From Epiperipatus broadwayi (taxonomy: Eukaryota; Onychophora; Udeonychophora; Euonychophora; Peripatidae): 64,000 nt of DNA. The stretch spans positions 11,271,916-11,335,915 of the forward strand of contig JAQFVV010006220.1 of NCBI GenBank assembly GCA_028023455.1. The letters run 5' to 3'. Below are positions 1-13,039 of this stretch, piece by piece. The stretch's first letter is position 1. Each line of letters starts with the position of its first letter. Made by a program: the position numbers and the translations under genes. Under the pieces are notes generated by a model. That model did not search any database and was not told where the DNA came from. It was given only the letters and a program-made list of their open reading frames with translations.

Positions 1-840
1 TATTTAAAATAATAATATATTGTGTATTGAAAATAAAGCAATAAACTAAGTATTAATTAGCTAAATATATGTGAATTAATAAATAATTAATAACTTGCTG
101 CTATTGAAGTAATTTTAAAAAATTTAATAATGAATGTTAAGGGGTAAAAACAAACTACTTCCAACTAGAAATTTTATATTCAAAAAACAGAACCTTCTCA
201 TTACTTACTTTTTAAATTGAAGAAACTAATGGGTTTATTTATAGGAATCTAATGAACACTTTAAATGAGTGGTTAACCACTTCAAAAAGTCCACGATTAT
301 TACTAATCATATTTATTAAACTATAGTGATGACCAAATTTGTCTCTGCACTTATTTTCTTAAAAAATAATCTTAATCCTAACCCTGTCATATTACTTTAT
401 GATTCAAACTTATAGGTAGTCATTCTTAGTACTATTTTTAATTAATAAAGAATTTCAATGAAACACACATCATGTTATGGACTTATTTTATGTAAATTTT
501 TAAAAAGACATATTTTTTATTGTTATTTATGCATTAAATAGATAGATATAAAATCAAATGCACAAATTCTGGCAAAATTTAGACTGTTGGTTGGGGCCTT
601 TTACTGAGTGTTTTTGAGGACAGAATACAGAGTAGATGGACAAGAAGAACTCAAGAGGAAAACAGAAAATTATCAGCAGTAGAATGGTATGCTGTAGTTT
701 CTTCAGAACCAAACAGAAGAGTGAATTATTGAAGATAATAATTAACCAAAAGAGTATACTCAACTCCTTTGATAGACTTCAGCATTTTTTAGATTTTGTT
801 TATATCCAAAGTGCAAATATACTGGGATAAACTTAGTTGA
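1..840. other. AT-rich non-coding stretch
   Basis: I see no gene here. Short ORFs on both strands around 554-830 overlap each other, have no recognisable motif and match chance expectation in this composition. Confidence 0.6.
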
Positions 841-844
841 CTCA

Positions 845-1450
845 TTTTGGTTTTATTAATACAATTAACTACTTCCTCAACATATTTACCCATTGATGGT
901 TGTTGTTTCCTAGATATACCCTAAATAATCGACCCAACTCATGCATAAGTCTCTCACATGGGTTAGATTGAGGGTTTCTAATTGAGCACAAAATATGTTT
1001 TATATTCTGTCATTCAATCCAAACTTTCCATCCCTTAGATAGAAATGATGTAGCATGATCCATCAAAATAGCTCTAGATTTCCCTATTAAAACAAACTTT
1101 GATCTTCTAAACACTTTATTACATTTCTTGTACTGGTTTTGGTCACAGGGTATGCCCCTACAAATTTTGAAAATACATCATAAGTGACCAAAATAAACTT
1201 AAACCTTTTAAATAGTGACAAAGGCTCATAGAAATCAATGGCTAAGAAATCATTGGAGTGACTGGGTAGTATTGGTCACAATATCCCAGGATATGACTTG
1301 TTGGCATATTTTGATCTCACACAGACTTCACAATACTGGAGTCTATTCACAATGAATGCATACAGTTCAGACCAGTAGAACATCCTGCATACAACATATT
1401 CCACCTTTCTGGGTCCATAATTCCCATAAAGACAATGTACATAATATATT
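845..1450 (-). pseudogene. Gypsy-type LTR retrotransposon integrase fragment, decayed
   Basis: Read on the minus strand, this stretch translates in pieces into a retroviral-type integrase (rve fold), which inserts element cDNA into host DNA. In order it shows an N-terminal zinc-binding remnant (a histidine-rich start near 1430 and a CxxC pair near 1325), the first catalytic Asp in an 'AIDFY' context near 1225-1250, the second Asp in a 'DHATSF' context near 1044-1070, and the Glu region ('NPCERLMHE') near 938-968. These are the D,D-35-E landmarks of Metaviridae integrases. Stops and frameshifts break the frame and one histidine of the zinc motif seems replaced. No LTRs, reverse transcriptase or RNase H were recognised next to it. 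Assignment to gypsy rather than BEL rests on motif flavour only. Confidence 0.7.
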
Positions 1451-1454
1451 AGCT

Positions 1455-3265
1455 GATTTCTAAGACAGGATAGGACTACAATTCTCCATGATTATTCATG
1501 CAAACTTAAATATTTATACTATAATAGGTATATGTGTGCACAAATATATATAAAGTTGAAAGAAAAAGTAGAAATAAACAGAGACATAAATTTGTAGATA
1601 TTTTTCTACACTATCTTGGAATAATAAAGGGTTCAATAACTCTAATTTAAAATAGAATCTTATTATTAGTTAAAACATTTAAAAGAGTCTAATAAATATT
1701 ATTATTTGTAACTCTGATTTTGAAATTTAAAAATAAGCATGCTTTCTGATAACTATAAAAATATCTATTTTTTAAATCTTTTAATTAATTGGTAAATCTC
1801 TAAGTAAAAACATGTATATCACACCTTGATAAAACTTTAGAACTTGTTTTCAAAAAGATTAGACAGATTGAAAACAATCACTATTATTTTGTCACCTGAT
1901 CCAACCAAGATTATAAAAAGACTGATAAAAAATATCAATTTCAGTTTGACTTGCAGTTTTTGTAAGACCTAGCCAAAAGAGTTTGGTTTTAATATTTTGA
2001 GCAAGTGGCCAAATTGACCAGCTATAAACTTTAAATAATAATTTTTTTTGAAAACAGTTTCTTATCTTAATATTTTTATGAAGCAGTTGGCTCATAGCCA
2101 GATGCAAAATTGGCTAAAATATTTTGTGAATAGTTTGCTGCAGTTTGTTGGTAACTGTAGCAGAGAGTAGCCACAGTAAAGTTAGTTGCAGAGATGGCTG
2201 GCAGAATTATACAGAGGACTCTCATGAAGATATAAGAATGCAAGAAAGTTGACCCACTTCTATATTCATTAGACTGCTTAAACATGGAGAAAACAGTTTT
2301 CTGGCCTGAAGACTGCAAGTCCAAGACTGAAGGAAACCTAAATTAAGACCAACTTACCTGGATTATAACCTCCTGATTATGACTTTCCTGAACTGGTCCC
2401 CATCAAGAGAAACCAACAGTTGATGAAGTAGTTATATGTATGCTGCTGTGGTTATATCCAGAGAAGCACAGATAAAGGTATATACAGTGAGTTGTATTTT
2501 TTTTAATATTCCTTAAAAAAGACATTTTAACTAATAACTTAAAGTAAAACAAATAAGTAGTTAGCTTGAATCAAGTGTCTAAACGAGAGACAGTTTGCTA
2601 TATATGGCCAGAACAATTGCAGAAAAGAACTTTAAACATATTTAGGGACTATTTCAAAGACTAAAAAATAAAAAATAAAAAATACAATTATTTATTTTCT
2701 TTATTCAAAACATCAATTAAATTGTCAGTACAAATAAAAGCAAACTTTTTCCCACAGAAATGCTTTCCAATGATGAACATGTTATAAAATTGAGTTCACA
2801 ATAAAAAAATCTTAGAGAAAACATTAATCCTTTGTTTTTTGAATTTCATCACAGTGCCAATAGATGAATTTGGCAAAATTGGATGGTAACATTGCTATTC
2901 ATTTTTTATCATTTTTTCTGTATTCAGAAATGACCTTCATCACTAGACGCCTCCTTTTAGTGATAGATTTAATAACATTCATAACCACTGACTGTCTGTC
3001 ACATGTCATGTGTTGCAAATTTATCAAAAGGATAAAAATCTGAGAATGCCTTCATATACAAGGGCTTGATATATACTAAACTCATAATTGCAGCATCACC
3101 AGATTTAATAGATTTTGGATTTTCTTCAAACATTTTATCACTAAAGCAATCACATTTTTTTTTGGAAATTTTCAGACAAAATGAGGGGGGGGGCTAGTAT
3201 AGAATATATCTATTATTAATTTATCCATTCAATAATTTTACTTCTTTACCTTTTAATGTAATTCA
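1455..3265. other. AT-rich stretch, unassigned
   Basis: Nothing is recognisable. The minus-strand ORF at 2076-2324 lies upstream of the integrase fossil and could be a piece of the same retroelement, but shows no family motif. A run of nine G lies near 3184. Confidence 0.4.
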
Positions 3266-3266
3266 A

Positions 3267-3416
3267 TATAAAATGTTTTCTGTGTTTAAAAAAAAAAGAT
3301 TATTGTTTATAATATGCAATGTTTCAAATATGACTTCAAATGGTCAAAAACATGCTTAGCATTGCAAGATATTATAAATAATATTTTATTTTAAACACAG
3401 AAAACGTGTTTTATAT
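3267..3416. repeat. Short inverted-repeat element (about 60-70 bp arms)
   Basis: The left arm (3267-3330) is the reverse complement of the right arm (3345-3416) with small gaps. The outer ends share the complementary pair 'TTTTCTGTGTTTAAA' and 'TTTAAACACAGAAAA'. There is no coding capacity. It is probably a MITE or foldback relic. I found no convincing TSD. Confidence 0.6.
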
Positions 3417-3839
3417 TAATTTGTTTGTGATAATTTAGTATAATTATCTGTGCAACTGCAGTTAGTCTCTTTAGGAAGTTCATTTCTGCTATCTCAAGAA
3501 ACAAATCCAGGTACAATTCCTTGACAGAAATATTTTAAACGTTAAAATCTATATTTTCATCAGGTCAAAAAAAACTCATACTACCAATAAAATCAACAGA
3601 TATCAGATAATGAAATGATTTGTGGGTGAGAGTTAATAATGAATAACTGATTTAAAAAAAACTAACTACAAAAAAAATCTGCTACTGACTTACGGAATCA
3701 GATTACAGAAGGAAACATAATTGATGAAATTCATTGTAAAATTAAACTTGAATGGAGTGTTTTTGATAAAAATAACTTAATATTAAAAGAAATATGCTTA
3801 AGTGTTTGGCTTTCAAAAGAAATCTTTTACAAGTTTTTT

Positions 3840-4140
3840 ACTTATGGATCTGAGAGTTGGATCCTAATCAGAAGAACAATTCAGAGACTTTATCCATTCA
3901 ATGAAGTATAAAGTATTGTATGTTGCTAGGAACAAAAGAGATTGAATGTGAAATATTTAAGTGAGAAAATAAATACATATTATTGCCATCATTGGAAAAG
4001 TTAATGGGCTGAAAATGGAGCTGCCATATATATTACTAAAATAGATGATGAAAGATAGATACCAGATCTTAAACTGATATGAATGAAATAAGGAAGTTTG
4101 TTAGTGTGATATGAAGAAGGGAGATTATAAATCAGAGAAA
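3840..4140 (+). pseudogene. Possible LINE C-terminal fossil
   Basis: A short stretch translates to a 'YGSESWIL' motif, typical of the region after the reverse transcriptase domain in RTE/CR1-type LINEs. Downstream sequence suggests further LINE-like pieces in shifting frames. The evidence is one motif plus context, so this is weak. Confidence 0.3.
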
Positions 4141-4399
4141 TAAATTAAACTATATCTTCATTTGTTAAACTAGAAAAGATATCTTCATTCTGCAGTGTAT
4201 TAATAATTATTAAAAATGATGATGATTATCATATAATCTTATAACTGTGAACATAATTTATTTTCATGTTTCATTTAGAATCTCTATTTTTCCATACAGA
4301 AAAATCTCCCTTTTTGTTAAGAATAAATAACATTTTATCTGACATAATTATCATTGTATTATTAATTAGTCTCTGTTTTTAACTTTTATATGTCCCTGT

Positions 4400-4545
4400 G
4401 TCCTGTATACTTGAGTTCAGTTGGTAGAATGTCAAGTCTAGAGTGTAAGAGTCTCAGATCAATTCCAAATCTGATACTTGGAGCACTCAAACTTCTTATG
4501 AACTTCTGAGCTACTAAGCCACTCAATTATTTTATTTTTATTATA
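4400..4545 (+). repeat. tRNA-derived SINE copy
   Basis: This copy carries an intact pol III B box ('GATCAATTC', 4457-4465) and a degraded A box near 4415-4425. The 3' body contains 'CTCAAACTTCTTATGAACT' and is followed by an AT-rich tail. The same body recurs at 38850, 44735, 52751 and 57370 and on the minus strand at 29590, which defines one SINE family. It is old and diverged. Confidence 0.65.
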
Positions 4546-5076
4546 TCTCCTTAACAACATTTTTTCACATCATTTATATATTTATTTATTCTATATAAAT
4601 GATTGTTATTATTTTTATATATTTTCTTTTCTGCATACATTTATTGTCTCAGTAGAAGAATTTACTGCTAATTGTTATTTTCGGGAATGGGTATCAATGT
4701 ACCTCTTATTTTTTTTATTGGTATTTAAGTGTAACATTTACCAGTATTTTATAAAATTTCATATTTTTATCTTTCTATTTTTGTAGTAATACTTTTTTTT
4801 GCACCTCACTAACTAGCCATCACTACTGGGCAGAATCTTGAACACATTATAGTCTTAAAATACAAATGTGTTTTTAGATAAATGTACTCTAATTCTATTA
4901 ATATCTTTTATTAGTCATTGATTAGAGTAGACAATGTCCACTTAATAAATAATATTTCTGTAATTTTCACATATAACTCTCAGGCAAGATAGAGATTGTT
5001 TTCTATTTGCTTTTAACACCTTGTGGAAGGATGTAATCATAAACATCTCACCAAAGACATGAAAAAAATGTATAAT

Positions 5077-5122
5077 CCCCAAGATGCACATTTCATGCCG
5101 AACCAGCATTCATCAGTTGACC
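5077..5122 (-). ncRNA. Type I hammerhead ribozyme motif (best preserved)
   Basis: Every core element is present on the minus strand. The 5' strand of stem I ends in 'TCAA', then CUGAUGA (5116-5110), a 15-nt stem II hairpin (5109-5095, 'ATGCTG' against 'CGGCAT' with a GTT loop), and GAA (5094-5092). Stem III follows as 3 bp with a 2-nt loop (5091-5084, ATG-TG-CAT), then the cleavage-site C (5083), then 'TTGG', which pairs back to stem I with one G-U. Predicted self-cleavage falls after 5083. A very short stem III is the known hallmark of Penelope-type hammerheads. Activity is inferred from sequence only. Confidence 0.75.
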
Positions 5123-5260
5123 CAGATCACAATCACTTATACATATCTTTATAATTGTTTAGTTTATATAAATAGAAAATTACTACAGTTTAATTAATGT
5201 GTCAAACTTATTGCCCTCACAATTTTGATATAGATAATATGTGTAAGAGATTGAGATCTG

Positions 5261-5304
5261 GGCCAACTGACAAGTGCCAATTCAGCACAAAATGTATATC
5301 TTGG
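5261..5304 (+). ncRNA. Hammerhead motif, partly decayed
   Basis: The stem I strand 'GGCCAA' (5261-5266) is followed by CUGACAA (G8 changed to A), stem II 'GTGCC...AGCAC' (5274-5288), AAAA where GAAA is expected, a 3-bp stem III, C, and 'TTGG' (5301-5304) pairing to CCAA. The GAAA to AAAA change follows a C and fits CpG deamination. It is probably inactive. Confidence 0.6.
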
Positions 5305-5399
5305 GGGTCATACCTCTTTTTCACATGTCTTTGGTCATATGTATATGATTATACCACTCCACAAGTAGTTAAAAGTGACTAGAAACCATTTCTCTAACT

Positions 5400-7195
5400 T
5401 GCATGAGAGTGGTATAATGAAAAGAAATATTCATTAAGTACTCTTATACTGTTAATACCTTTGAAGGATTCGTTTATGTCTATCGTCTCTAAAGAGTTTT
5501 TTAAATACCATTTTTACTAACAATATTGTTTTAATTTTTTTATTCTCATTATCTGTGCTTTTATAATAAAGTATATGTTCATTTTCAAATGAGAAGTCTC
5601 CTCTTTTTTTTTTTAAACTTTACAATGCAGTTTATTAAGTAATGTTTCTACTTCTTTGTTGCTTTTCAACTTATATTAATGACAGAATCCACAGATTATG
5701 GATGGTAGAATAAGCAGCAATGTCACTCTTTTCTGATCTCTCTCTTTTGATTTCTCTGTTATTTTTTCTTTCATACCTTCCCATTTACCTTATTCGTTTT
5801 TTTTTTTTACCTTATTGTTTTCAATCATTTAGTTTATGCCACTGTTTATCTTTCTGTACTAAATGCAATAATATTATGGCAATTACATTTCCATTCTTTA
5901 ATTAAATGTATACAATTCTTACTCCAACCTTATTTATAAGCATTTTATTAAAAATCTTGAAAATAAATTTATATTTCTGAAATAAAAAATATTTTTATTT
6001 ACTTTTTTAAAATAATATAAACACTAATAATATAGTTTGTTATATGAAAATCATGTTATTTAAAAATGGAATTTTGTTTATTTTAATCAGTCTAAGGAAT
6101 AAGTTTACAACTTTTCAGTTTTGATTAGGAGTGGTTTATTTACGATAATACAGTACTAAATTTAAGTAAATATTTAATGACATTAAAACGATTATTTCGC
6201 ATTGTTTTCTAAAAATGACTTAATATTTATTTACTCGTAGTTTTTTTTCTTTTCAAACCAGTTTTATAGCTACATGTAGACATTATTTATTTTCAAATAA
6301 AAAATAATTTTAGAATTAACGTGTTAATTAATATTACTTACTAGTAGCGTTTAAATATTGTAATATTTTATTATATTCAATGCTTTTATTTTATTTTAGT
6401 ATAGTATACTCTTTAATTGTTAGAGAATAATTTTAACGTAGATAAAATTAAACTCTTTACTACATATAATACACGTTATTTATAGCTGCGGATATACGAA
6501 TATAGTAACAATATGAATATATGTGTATATAGATAGATAAATTCATATGCCCAACACATACGTGTAAATCTCTAAACAACATAAGCCTGACACACATAAA
6601 TCCATATTTACATAATATATTATTTATCAAATTATATGTAATATGATATAGCTTTATTTTATTAATTTAGTAGTAATATTAATAAATTAGAAATTAATTA
6701 TTGATAATTCTTTGGTGCGATATATGATCACTTATTTTCACATATATATACTATTACCGAAAATGAAGGTATCTTCAATAACTGCATGAAGAATATTAAA
6801 ATATCACAAAAAATCATATATTTAAGTGTCATTCCAATAAAACGAGTCTCATTTTGTCTGAGATTCCAAGAACTTGTGTAGAAAACAAATTTAGACAATG
6901 CAAATAACTAACTGAAATGTGAAATTTAACTTATTGTGAGTGTGGTATCTAAGACAAAATGAGATTCATTTTGTTTAATTTACAGAGAAACATATAAGGT
7001 TGCAGGGATATTTAAACATTGTTTAAGTAGCAGTTGAAAGATCCTCATCTATCCCAATACCATATATTCATAATATTATATATATAATAAATACAAATAA
7101 AAATATTATAGTAGACAATAAATTATTTATTAGTTAATTATTATAACAATTTTTTGTTAAATATAGCACTTTTGGTTTTTAATACTACATTATAT
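5400..7195. other. AT-rich stretch with one hairpin
   Basis: No gene was found. Inverted segments at about 6845-6866 and 6947-6968 ('TCTCATTTTGTCT' against its complement) form a short hairpin element. Sequence at 6928-6955 reappears inverted at 7525-7555, so the family 1 insertion at 7213 appears to sit inside an older inverted repeat. Confidence 0.45.
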
Positions 7196-7212
7196 ATTTA
7201 ATTGAAAACAAT

Positions 7213-7498
7213 AAACATCACATGATTACCATTTCTTATGCTTGCTTATAACTGTTATTAAAACAGGCCAACTCTCTATATGTCTTGCCACTCTATACGT
7301 ACTGCATTAGATCCTACGATCTAGGTGCAGTGCTCTCAGATCCAAAGCTCCTCACTGATGACAGTCACAAGCCAGAAACTAGTCTGGGAATATTGGATGA
7401 GTAGGCACTAGATGGGATTTTATGCACAAGCCTTCTGGCATCCATTGATTACTCTGGCTTGCACTGAGTGGCAATACGTATAGAGAGTTTTGCCTGTT
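7213..7498 (-). mobile_element. Family 1 hammerhead element, 15-bp TSD
   Basis: A 286-bp insertion flanked by the exact direct repeat 'TTAATTGAAAACAAT' (7198-7212 and 7499-7513). On the minus strand it starts with the family 5' end 'AAAACAGGCAAAACTCTC'-like text (complement of 7475-7498) and ends with the 3' tail '...ATCATGTGATGTTT' (complement of 7213 onward). One palindrome arm is complete (7315-7498). The other is reduced to about 60 bp, so the hairpin is asymmetric. No ORF is carried. It is an undisturbed insertion and a good reference copy for both termini. Confidence 0.85.
7349..7390 (+). ncRNA. Family 1 hammerhead ribozyme motif
   Basis: Stem I strand TCCTCA (7349-7354), CUGAUGA (7355-7361), a 13-nt stem II region, GAA (7375-7377), a minimal stem III 'AC-TA-GT' (7378-7383), cleavage C (7384), then TGGGAA pairing with TCCTCA at five of six positions. 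The catalytic core is intact. Stem II pairs poorly in this copy; other copies restore pairing (TAGC against GCTA at the 63.3-kb left arm). Confidence 0.7.
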
Positions 7499-7514
7499 TT
7501 AATTGAAAACAATT

Positions 7515-10500
7515 TAGGCAAAAACCTTAGATTATATTGCACTCACAATAAGTTAAGTTATTAATGTTGAGAATAAATTTCTCAAAATAACATAATTAGT
7601 ACACACAAAAAAAAAAAACAATAAAGACATATATATATATATGCACCCATATATCAATTCTCCTCACCAATTAAGTCATTTCATTTTAAAAAAATAAATG
7701 TGTTTATACTTTAAATCAACAGTATATGTTTTGTTTATGAAATAGAATACAAGCAAAAATTAAATTCATATTTAAAAAATATTATTGGCTATGAATCTGC
7801 TTGTCACTTAAATGATAATTTTTTCATAATTGATTTTTTTATATAAACCTAAAAACTGTTAATGGAAAAACTTGTAATATATATTTCACATATTTTTCTG
7901 TTTGATTTTGTGATTTTTTAGATGCAATTTGTCTCTTATTTATTGATTTCTTTTACAGTGCAGTGATTGACAATTAAAGAGTGCACATTCAAGAAATTAT
8001 TTTATTTTACATGAGGGTGTAAGATCACTGTATTCATAGAAATTTCCCAATAATAATTTTGTTCGTAAGCTTGAAATTCATTAGTTGTCTAAAAGGCTCA
8101 TGCCAAAATTCATGAAGACAGTTTGATGTTAACACTACCATGATTTGCAATAAATCTGTTTTCAGTAGAATCTCCTGTAAAAAATTATATTTCAAGAATA
8201 GAACAGTCTAGTTACTTTCTATTTTAAGATTTTGGATTTTCTGAATAAAATTTCAAAGTGAAAAATTGTTTTTTAATATTATCTATTCCCTTCACTTTTT
8301 TAAAGAATATCTAATGAGAAAAATCTTCAAGTTTTTTAATATGTCAATAAATAATATCAATATCTTACTTTTTAATAAATAATACATAGAAACTTAATAA
8401 CTAAATTATACAATTTAGAAAGATATAGGGAATAAATTATATCACTGTCATTTTTAAAACCAATATTTAAAACCATAAATTTTACTATTTGGTATTTGAA
8501 AATATTTTACCTTATGTTGAACCTAGTTTCCAGAATATAGTTACACTTTGATGTACTCACACAAAGAAATGATTGGATATGGTGAACATTATATGGCTTC
8601 CCAAATCATGACCATTGCTATGTTTCACAATAGAGAAAGATCTATGAAATGAGAAACTTATGTTAGATATCCCTAAAATAAGTGGTTAAAAAAATCATAA
8701 TTTTATTATTCATCCACCTTTATGACATATACAAGTCACAATTCAATTCTAATTGTTCAATAAGAAATCAAAATCCTTGAAATGGCAAACTCCTTATGTG
8801 TTTTATGATAGATTGCTTTAGTAGACATTGAAATATTTAAATAACCTTTGCAGTGATTTGTTCCACTGCTGACCATTGATCACTCTCAGTGAGTATTTAT
8901 TTCTAGCCATAGTTGGTTCAAGATCTCATCTTTTATAAGTTATGCATTCATCATTTTTGAGACTTGATCTGAAATAATAAACAATTCTACATTTTTGTAT
9001 ATATCTGCATACTTAAACTAATCAATCGTTAATCATTTGTTATATACTACTTACTTTCTTTTTATGGGTCTACATATAGAAGAAAAATATTTCATCAATA
9101 ATATTTTTCATTTCTATGCTGCACATCTATAGGGTTAATTAATGTTAAATATTTCATTTTGCAATCTCTTATACAGAAGTAGAGAAAACAATTTATCAAA
9201 AATTTTTATTAATAACTACATATCGGCAAACAGAATCAATAATCAAAATATAAGATTTTTTTCGTCTAAACTAATAGTTTAAGAACTTTAAAAAGTAATA
9301 TATAAAACTAATTGTTAAACAGAAAGCAAAAATGTTTTACTAATGAGAAATCAATGAGAGATGCTCAAAAATCTAATATCTGACGTCTTTTTTTTTTTTT
9401 TAGCATAGAAACAAAGTGAATTTTAATGATTTATTGATCACGTTGAGTTAAATTTTACAAGTATGTTACTTGTCCACCATTAGTAAGTTATATTCATTAA
9501 AATTTTAAATCCAGTTTTAATTTTAAAATTAATCAACATTGTATGTATCTTCTAACTTATTATTTCACTAAATGTTTAAAAAGTAGCTTTAAAATATTTA
9601 TGAATTATTGCACATAAAACAAATAGATTAATTCACATTTAAATTGATTGAATTATATATATATATAGAGAGAGAGATTCAATAATTAATTAAACCAATT
9701 ACACAAAATATATAAAGAAATAAAATAATAAAAAATTATTTATCTACATCCATGTTTGATATTTCAAAGAATTGACTTTTATTAGAAAACTACAATTACA
9801 TACAATTGATAAAAAATTAAGTTAAAACATCTCAAATTTTTTTTAAATATTTTGAAGATTTGTAAAGAGTAGAATATTAAAAGATGAAGTCATGTAGGTA
9901 ATGTCAGAAACCACATTTTTTATTAGGCAAATATTTTACCCATCATGCATTTATTTCAATTTAAATATGCAAATAATAATTGATATATATATATATGTAT
10001 GTGTGTGTGTGTCTATGTAATTACTGTACAATAGCATTATGATAATGGTGCTAATCAATCATAAAAATAAGACAAAATAATTTACAACAGATTCAGGAAT
10101 AAATTAAATTGCTGTTTATTAGTCAACAGGTTAGAATTTAACTATACAAAATAACTAAATGCATGTGTGAAGATTCTCTTTAGCCATATTTATTACTTAT
10201 TTGTCTATTACATATATATATAATAGCTATATTATAATTACATTATTTGATAAAAAGAGAAGTAAACATTTAGAATAGCTGTATTATTAATTATTACATA
10301 TATACAAATTAATAAGATTCAGTGTCACAGATAAAAATGAAAAACTCTCTCTTTTTTGTGATACGTAAGCTGAACTTGTGCAAATAATACACAGTTCAAG
10401 ACCTAATTTAGATACAGACTTAGAGAATAAGTTCTATTTATAAGTGGACTATCTATGATTTTTAATCACTTATTGACAGGGAATGTGTGTCAATTTTCTA

Positions 10501-12815
10501 GTATGTATGCTGAGTAGTTATTTCCACAATTTTATTGTATACATATAACTATTTTTTTAGCTAAATTATTTAGCACACACAAATCTACTATATATTTACT
10601 GTATACATATTTCCAGCTATTTAGTGTGAACAGTGACAAAACACAACCTCCACTTTAGAAATTATGTTTTCTGAAATCAAATCTAATATGAGCTGATAGT
10701 TTTATATAGAAAAAATTTATCATTCAGTTATATTCTATTTCTTATGACTATTAGTCTCAATATGCATTTTTCAGGTTAAAAAATTTGTACCATTAATTGC
10801 TCATTGTACTTTCTTTTATTTTTATATTAATTTTAAGATATATATATATACCTTTTTTTGTTATTAGTATAGTTTCTAGTATCTATGTGAAGGATAAGGT
10901 TTTGTCATTTACTAACCTTTGGTTTTGAAGTTCATTAATCAAATTATATACATTGTCATTTTTCTAAGTTTGCATATCTAATTGAATTTCATTTGGTTTA
11001 CTAAGTATATCAAAGTTAGAAACTCTACTTACTTATAATTATTGTTTGCTTCAGAGCAATAATGATCTAATTTATTAAACATTTTACATTTAATCTGTTT
11101 ATTTAGATCTTTTGATTCACATTGTTAAACTCTAAACATAATGCTTTTATGCCTTTAATTTTTATAAAATGGTAACATTTATCTCAGTAAATGATAATGA
11201 GATATTTGTTCAACAATTTTACTATTATTTAATTTTATTATAAATTTTTATAAGTTAGATTATATATTAGAGATAAGTTCCATTCTATACTGATAAGGTT
11301 AGCATAATATTATTTGTTATTCTTTAGCAGATGCAGTAAAATGTATTTAAGCAGTTTATGCAAGACATAGGAATGGTTGATGCCAAGAACACTAACAGCA
11401 AGTGCCTCTTGGATGCAAAAAGAAAATTACTGAGCCATTCTTTTGAGAAGTTTAAAATGTTGAGTCTCTTTAGTGGTGATCTGAGCTATTTTATGTGAGG
11501 TATCATGGGGAATATTGGCAATTAAAAACACTATATTTGTTTTTTCATGCATTTTTTGGATGTGCAATTTTTATAATAACTATATAGTATATAATAAAGA
11601 ATATATAAAATATTAAATGCTCCACAAAATTAATAGAGCATAAAAAACAATAAGCTGACAAAATATAATAATTATCATGTGACAAAAAAAAAACTTGAAA
11701 CATTTTTAAACTTAGTAATTTTAAATTTATTTATATTAAAATTTTGACTTTTTAAAATTATTCTATTTTAAATTTACATTAGAATGGCATATTATAACTC
11801 CAACTATTATTAATAATAGTTTATATATATATAATTAGTCTTATTGATTGCTCCATCAAGATATAAAGCCTAGATAAAAGACATTCTTTGTAATATATCT
11901 TTCTTTCTTAACAAAATATAATAGAGATAAAGATTGAAAACAAAAATTGATTACTAATTGAATTTGATCAATTTATTTACAAATACAAATATGCATACAT
12001 ATACATTGCATGCAAAAAATAATAATATTATTATTATATGATCAATCTTTTTATAAACAATTATTTTAATACCAATAAGCCAATAAGCTAATGCACATGC
12101 GCTTTGTAGATGTCACTATATAAATGAATACTCCCACTTTTTCAAACACAAAATAAATTATTTTAAAACGTTAATCAATATTGTATGATAAACTTAATTT
12201 TTTTTAATAATTAAATTTTACAATATGATAATTTATTTTGATATAATGTAAAAATATATTTATTAATATTATATATACCTGAAAGTATCTACCAATATAG
12301 TCTTAAAATTTTATATATGAATTGCTGTTGCTTTTTTTTTTGCCTTTAAAAAAAAAATTTTTTTAAACATAATTTTTACAAATAAATGTGCAAAAAAAAC
12401 CCCTCTAAGTCATAGTGTCATTTTGAAAATATAATTGAAAAGAGGAGTTAACTAACTATCTATAAAATGACATATGTGCATGTATAATAATGATAACATT
12501 GTTGAATTTTTGCTTCCAAATGCTGATGAACTATTAAAGAACAATAAAATGGTTATAGGTTTTTTAACAAACCAAGGTATATTGAATATGAACAACATAA
12601 GTCACGTTAGTGTGTTTTGTGATTTTATGTGTGTCAATCAGTTTCTTGGGTATATTATTTTTTCTGATAAGTATTTATTAAATATTAAAATTGTATATAT
12701 TTGTAAGATAAAATACTAAATTTATAATATAAAATATAAATAAATATTATTATATCAAAAACATATATATGAAGATTTTCATGGTTACCACTATAAATGA
12801 TATATTTTGTGGGTT
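7515..12815. other. AT-rich stretch without recognised genes
   Basis: I see no coding motif. There are simple AT and GT microsatellites (for example 9984-10012). The 81-codon ORF at 12474-12719 has no recognisable domain and no splice or promoter context, so I do not call it a gene. Confidence 0.5.
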
Positions 12816-12821
12816 CATCCA

Positions 12822-13032
12822 TGTATAATTTTGATTATAAATATACCAACATTTCAGCTTGATTAGGCCATCAACTTATATATTTGTTTTTTCTATTAGT
12901 GGAACTTTAATAGTGTTATAAATAGTTTTTACAGTGCCTCTACAACTATCTTTATAATATTCTATTCATCACCCAGTTGATGGCTTGTGTGATCAAGCCT
13001 GAATTTTGGTATATTTATAATCAAATTTGAAT
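12822..13032. repeat. Inverted-repeat element, about 55-bp arms
   Basis: The arm at about 12822-12877 is the reverse complement of about 12974-13032, sharing 'GATTATAAATATACCA' and 'GCTTGAT...GCCATCAACT' text. The roughly 95-bp centre is unrelated AT-rich DNA. It is a MITE-like relic. Family and TSD are not determined. Confidence 0.6.
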
Positions 13033-13039
13033 TACAAAT

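Larger units (their letters stand above)
5028..5365. mobile_element. Family 2 palindromic element with two inverted hammerheads
   Basis: The left arm (about 5028-5122) is the reverse complement of the right arm (about 5255-5360). Each arm carries a hammerhead motif pointing outward. It is a compact relative of the longer copies at 24968-26455 and 28324-29011, sharing the arm text around 'GTGCTGGTTCAGCAC'. It has no protein-coding capacity. Element ends are approximate and no TSD was identified. Confidence 0.65.

Noticed and set aside
3180-3195. G or C homopolymer runs (3184, 15469, 26531, 36721, 60054) as functional G-quadruplex sites
   Set aside because: They are single isolated runs or near-runs without the four-tract pattern; simple slippage explains them.
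12474-12719. 81-codon plus-strand ORF as a gene
   Set aside because: No domain, no splice or promoter signals, and composition like the surrounding AT-rich DNA.
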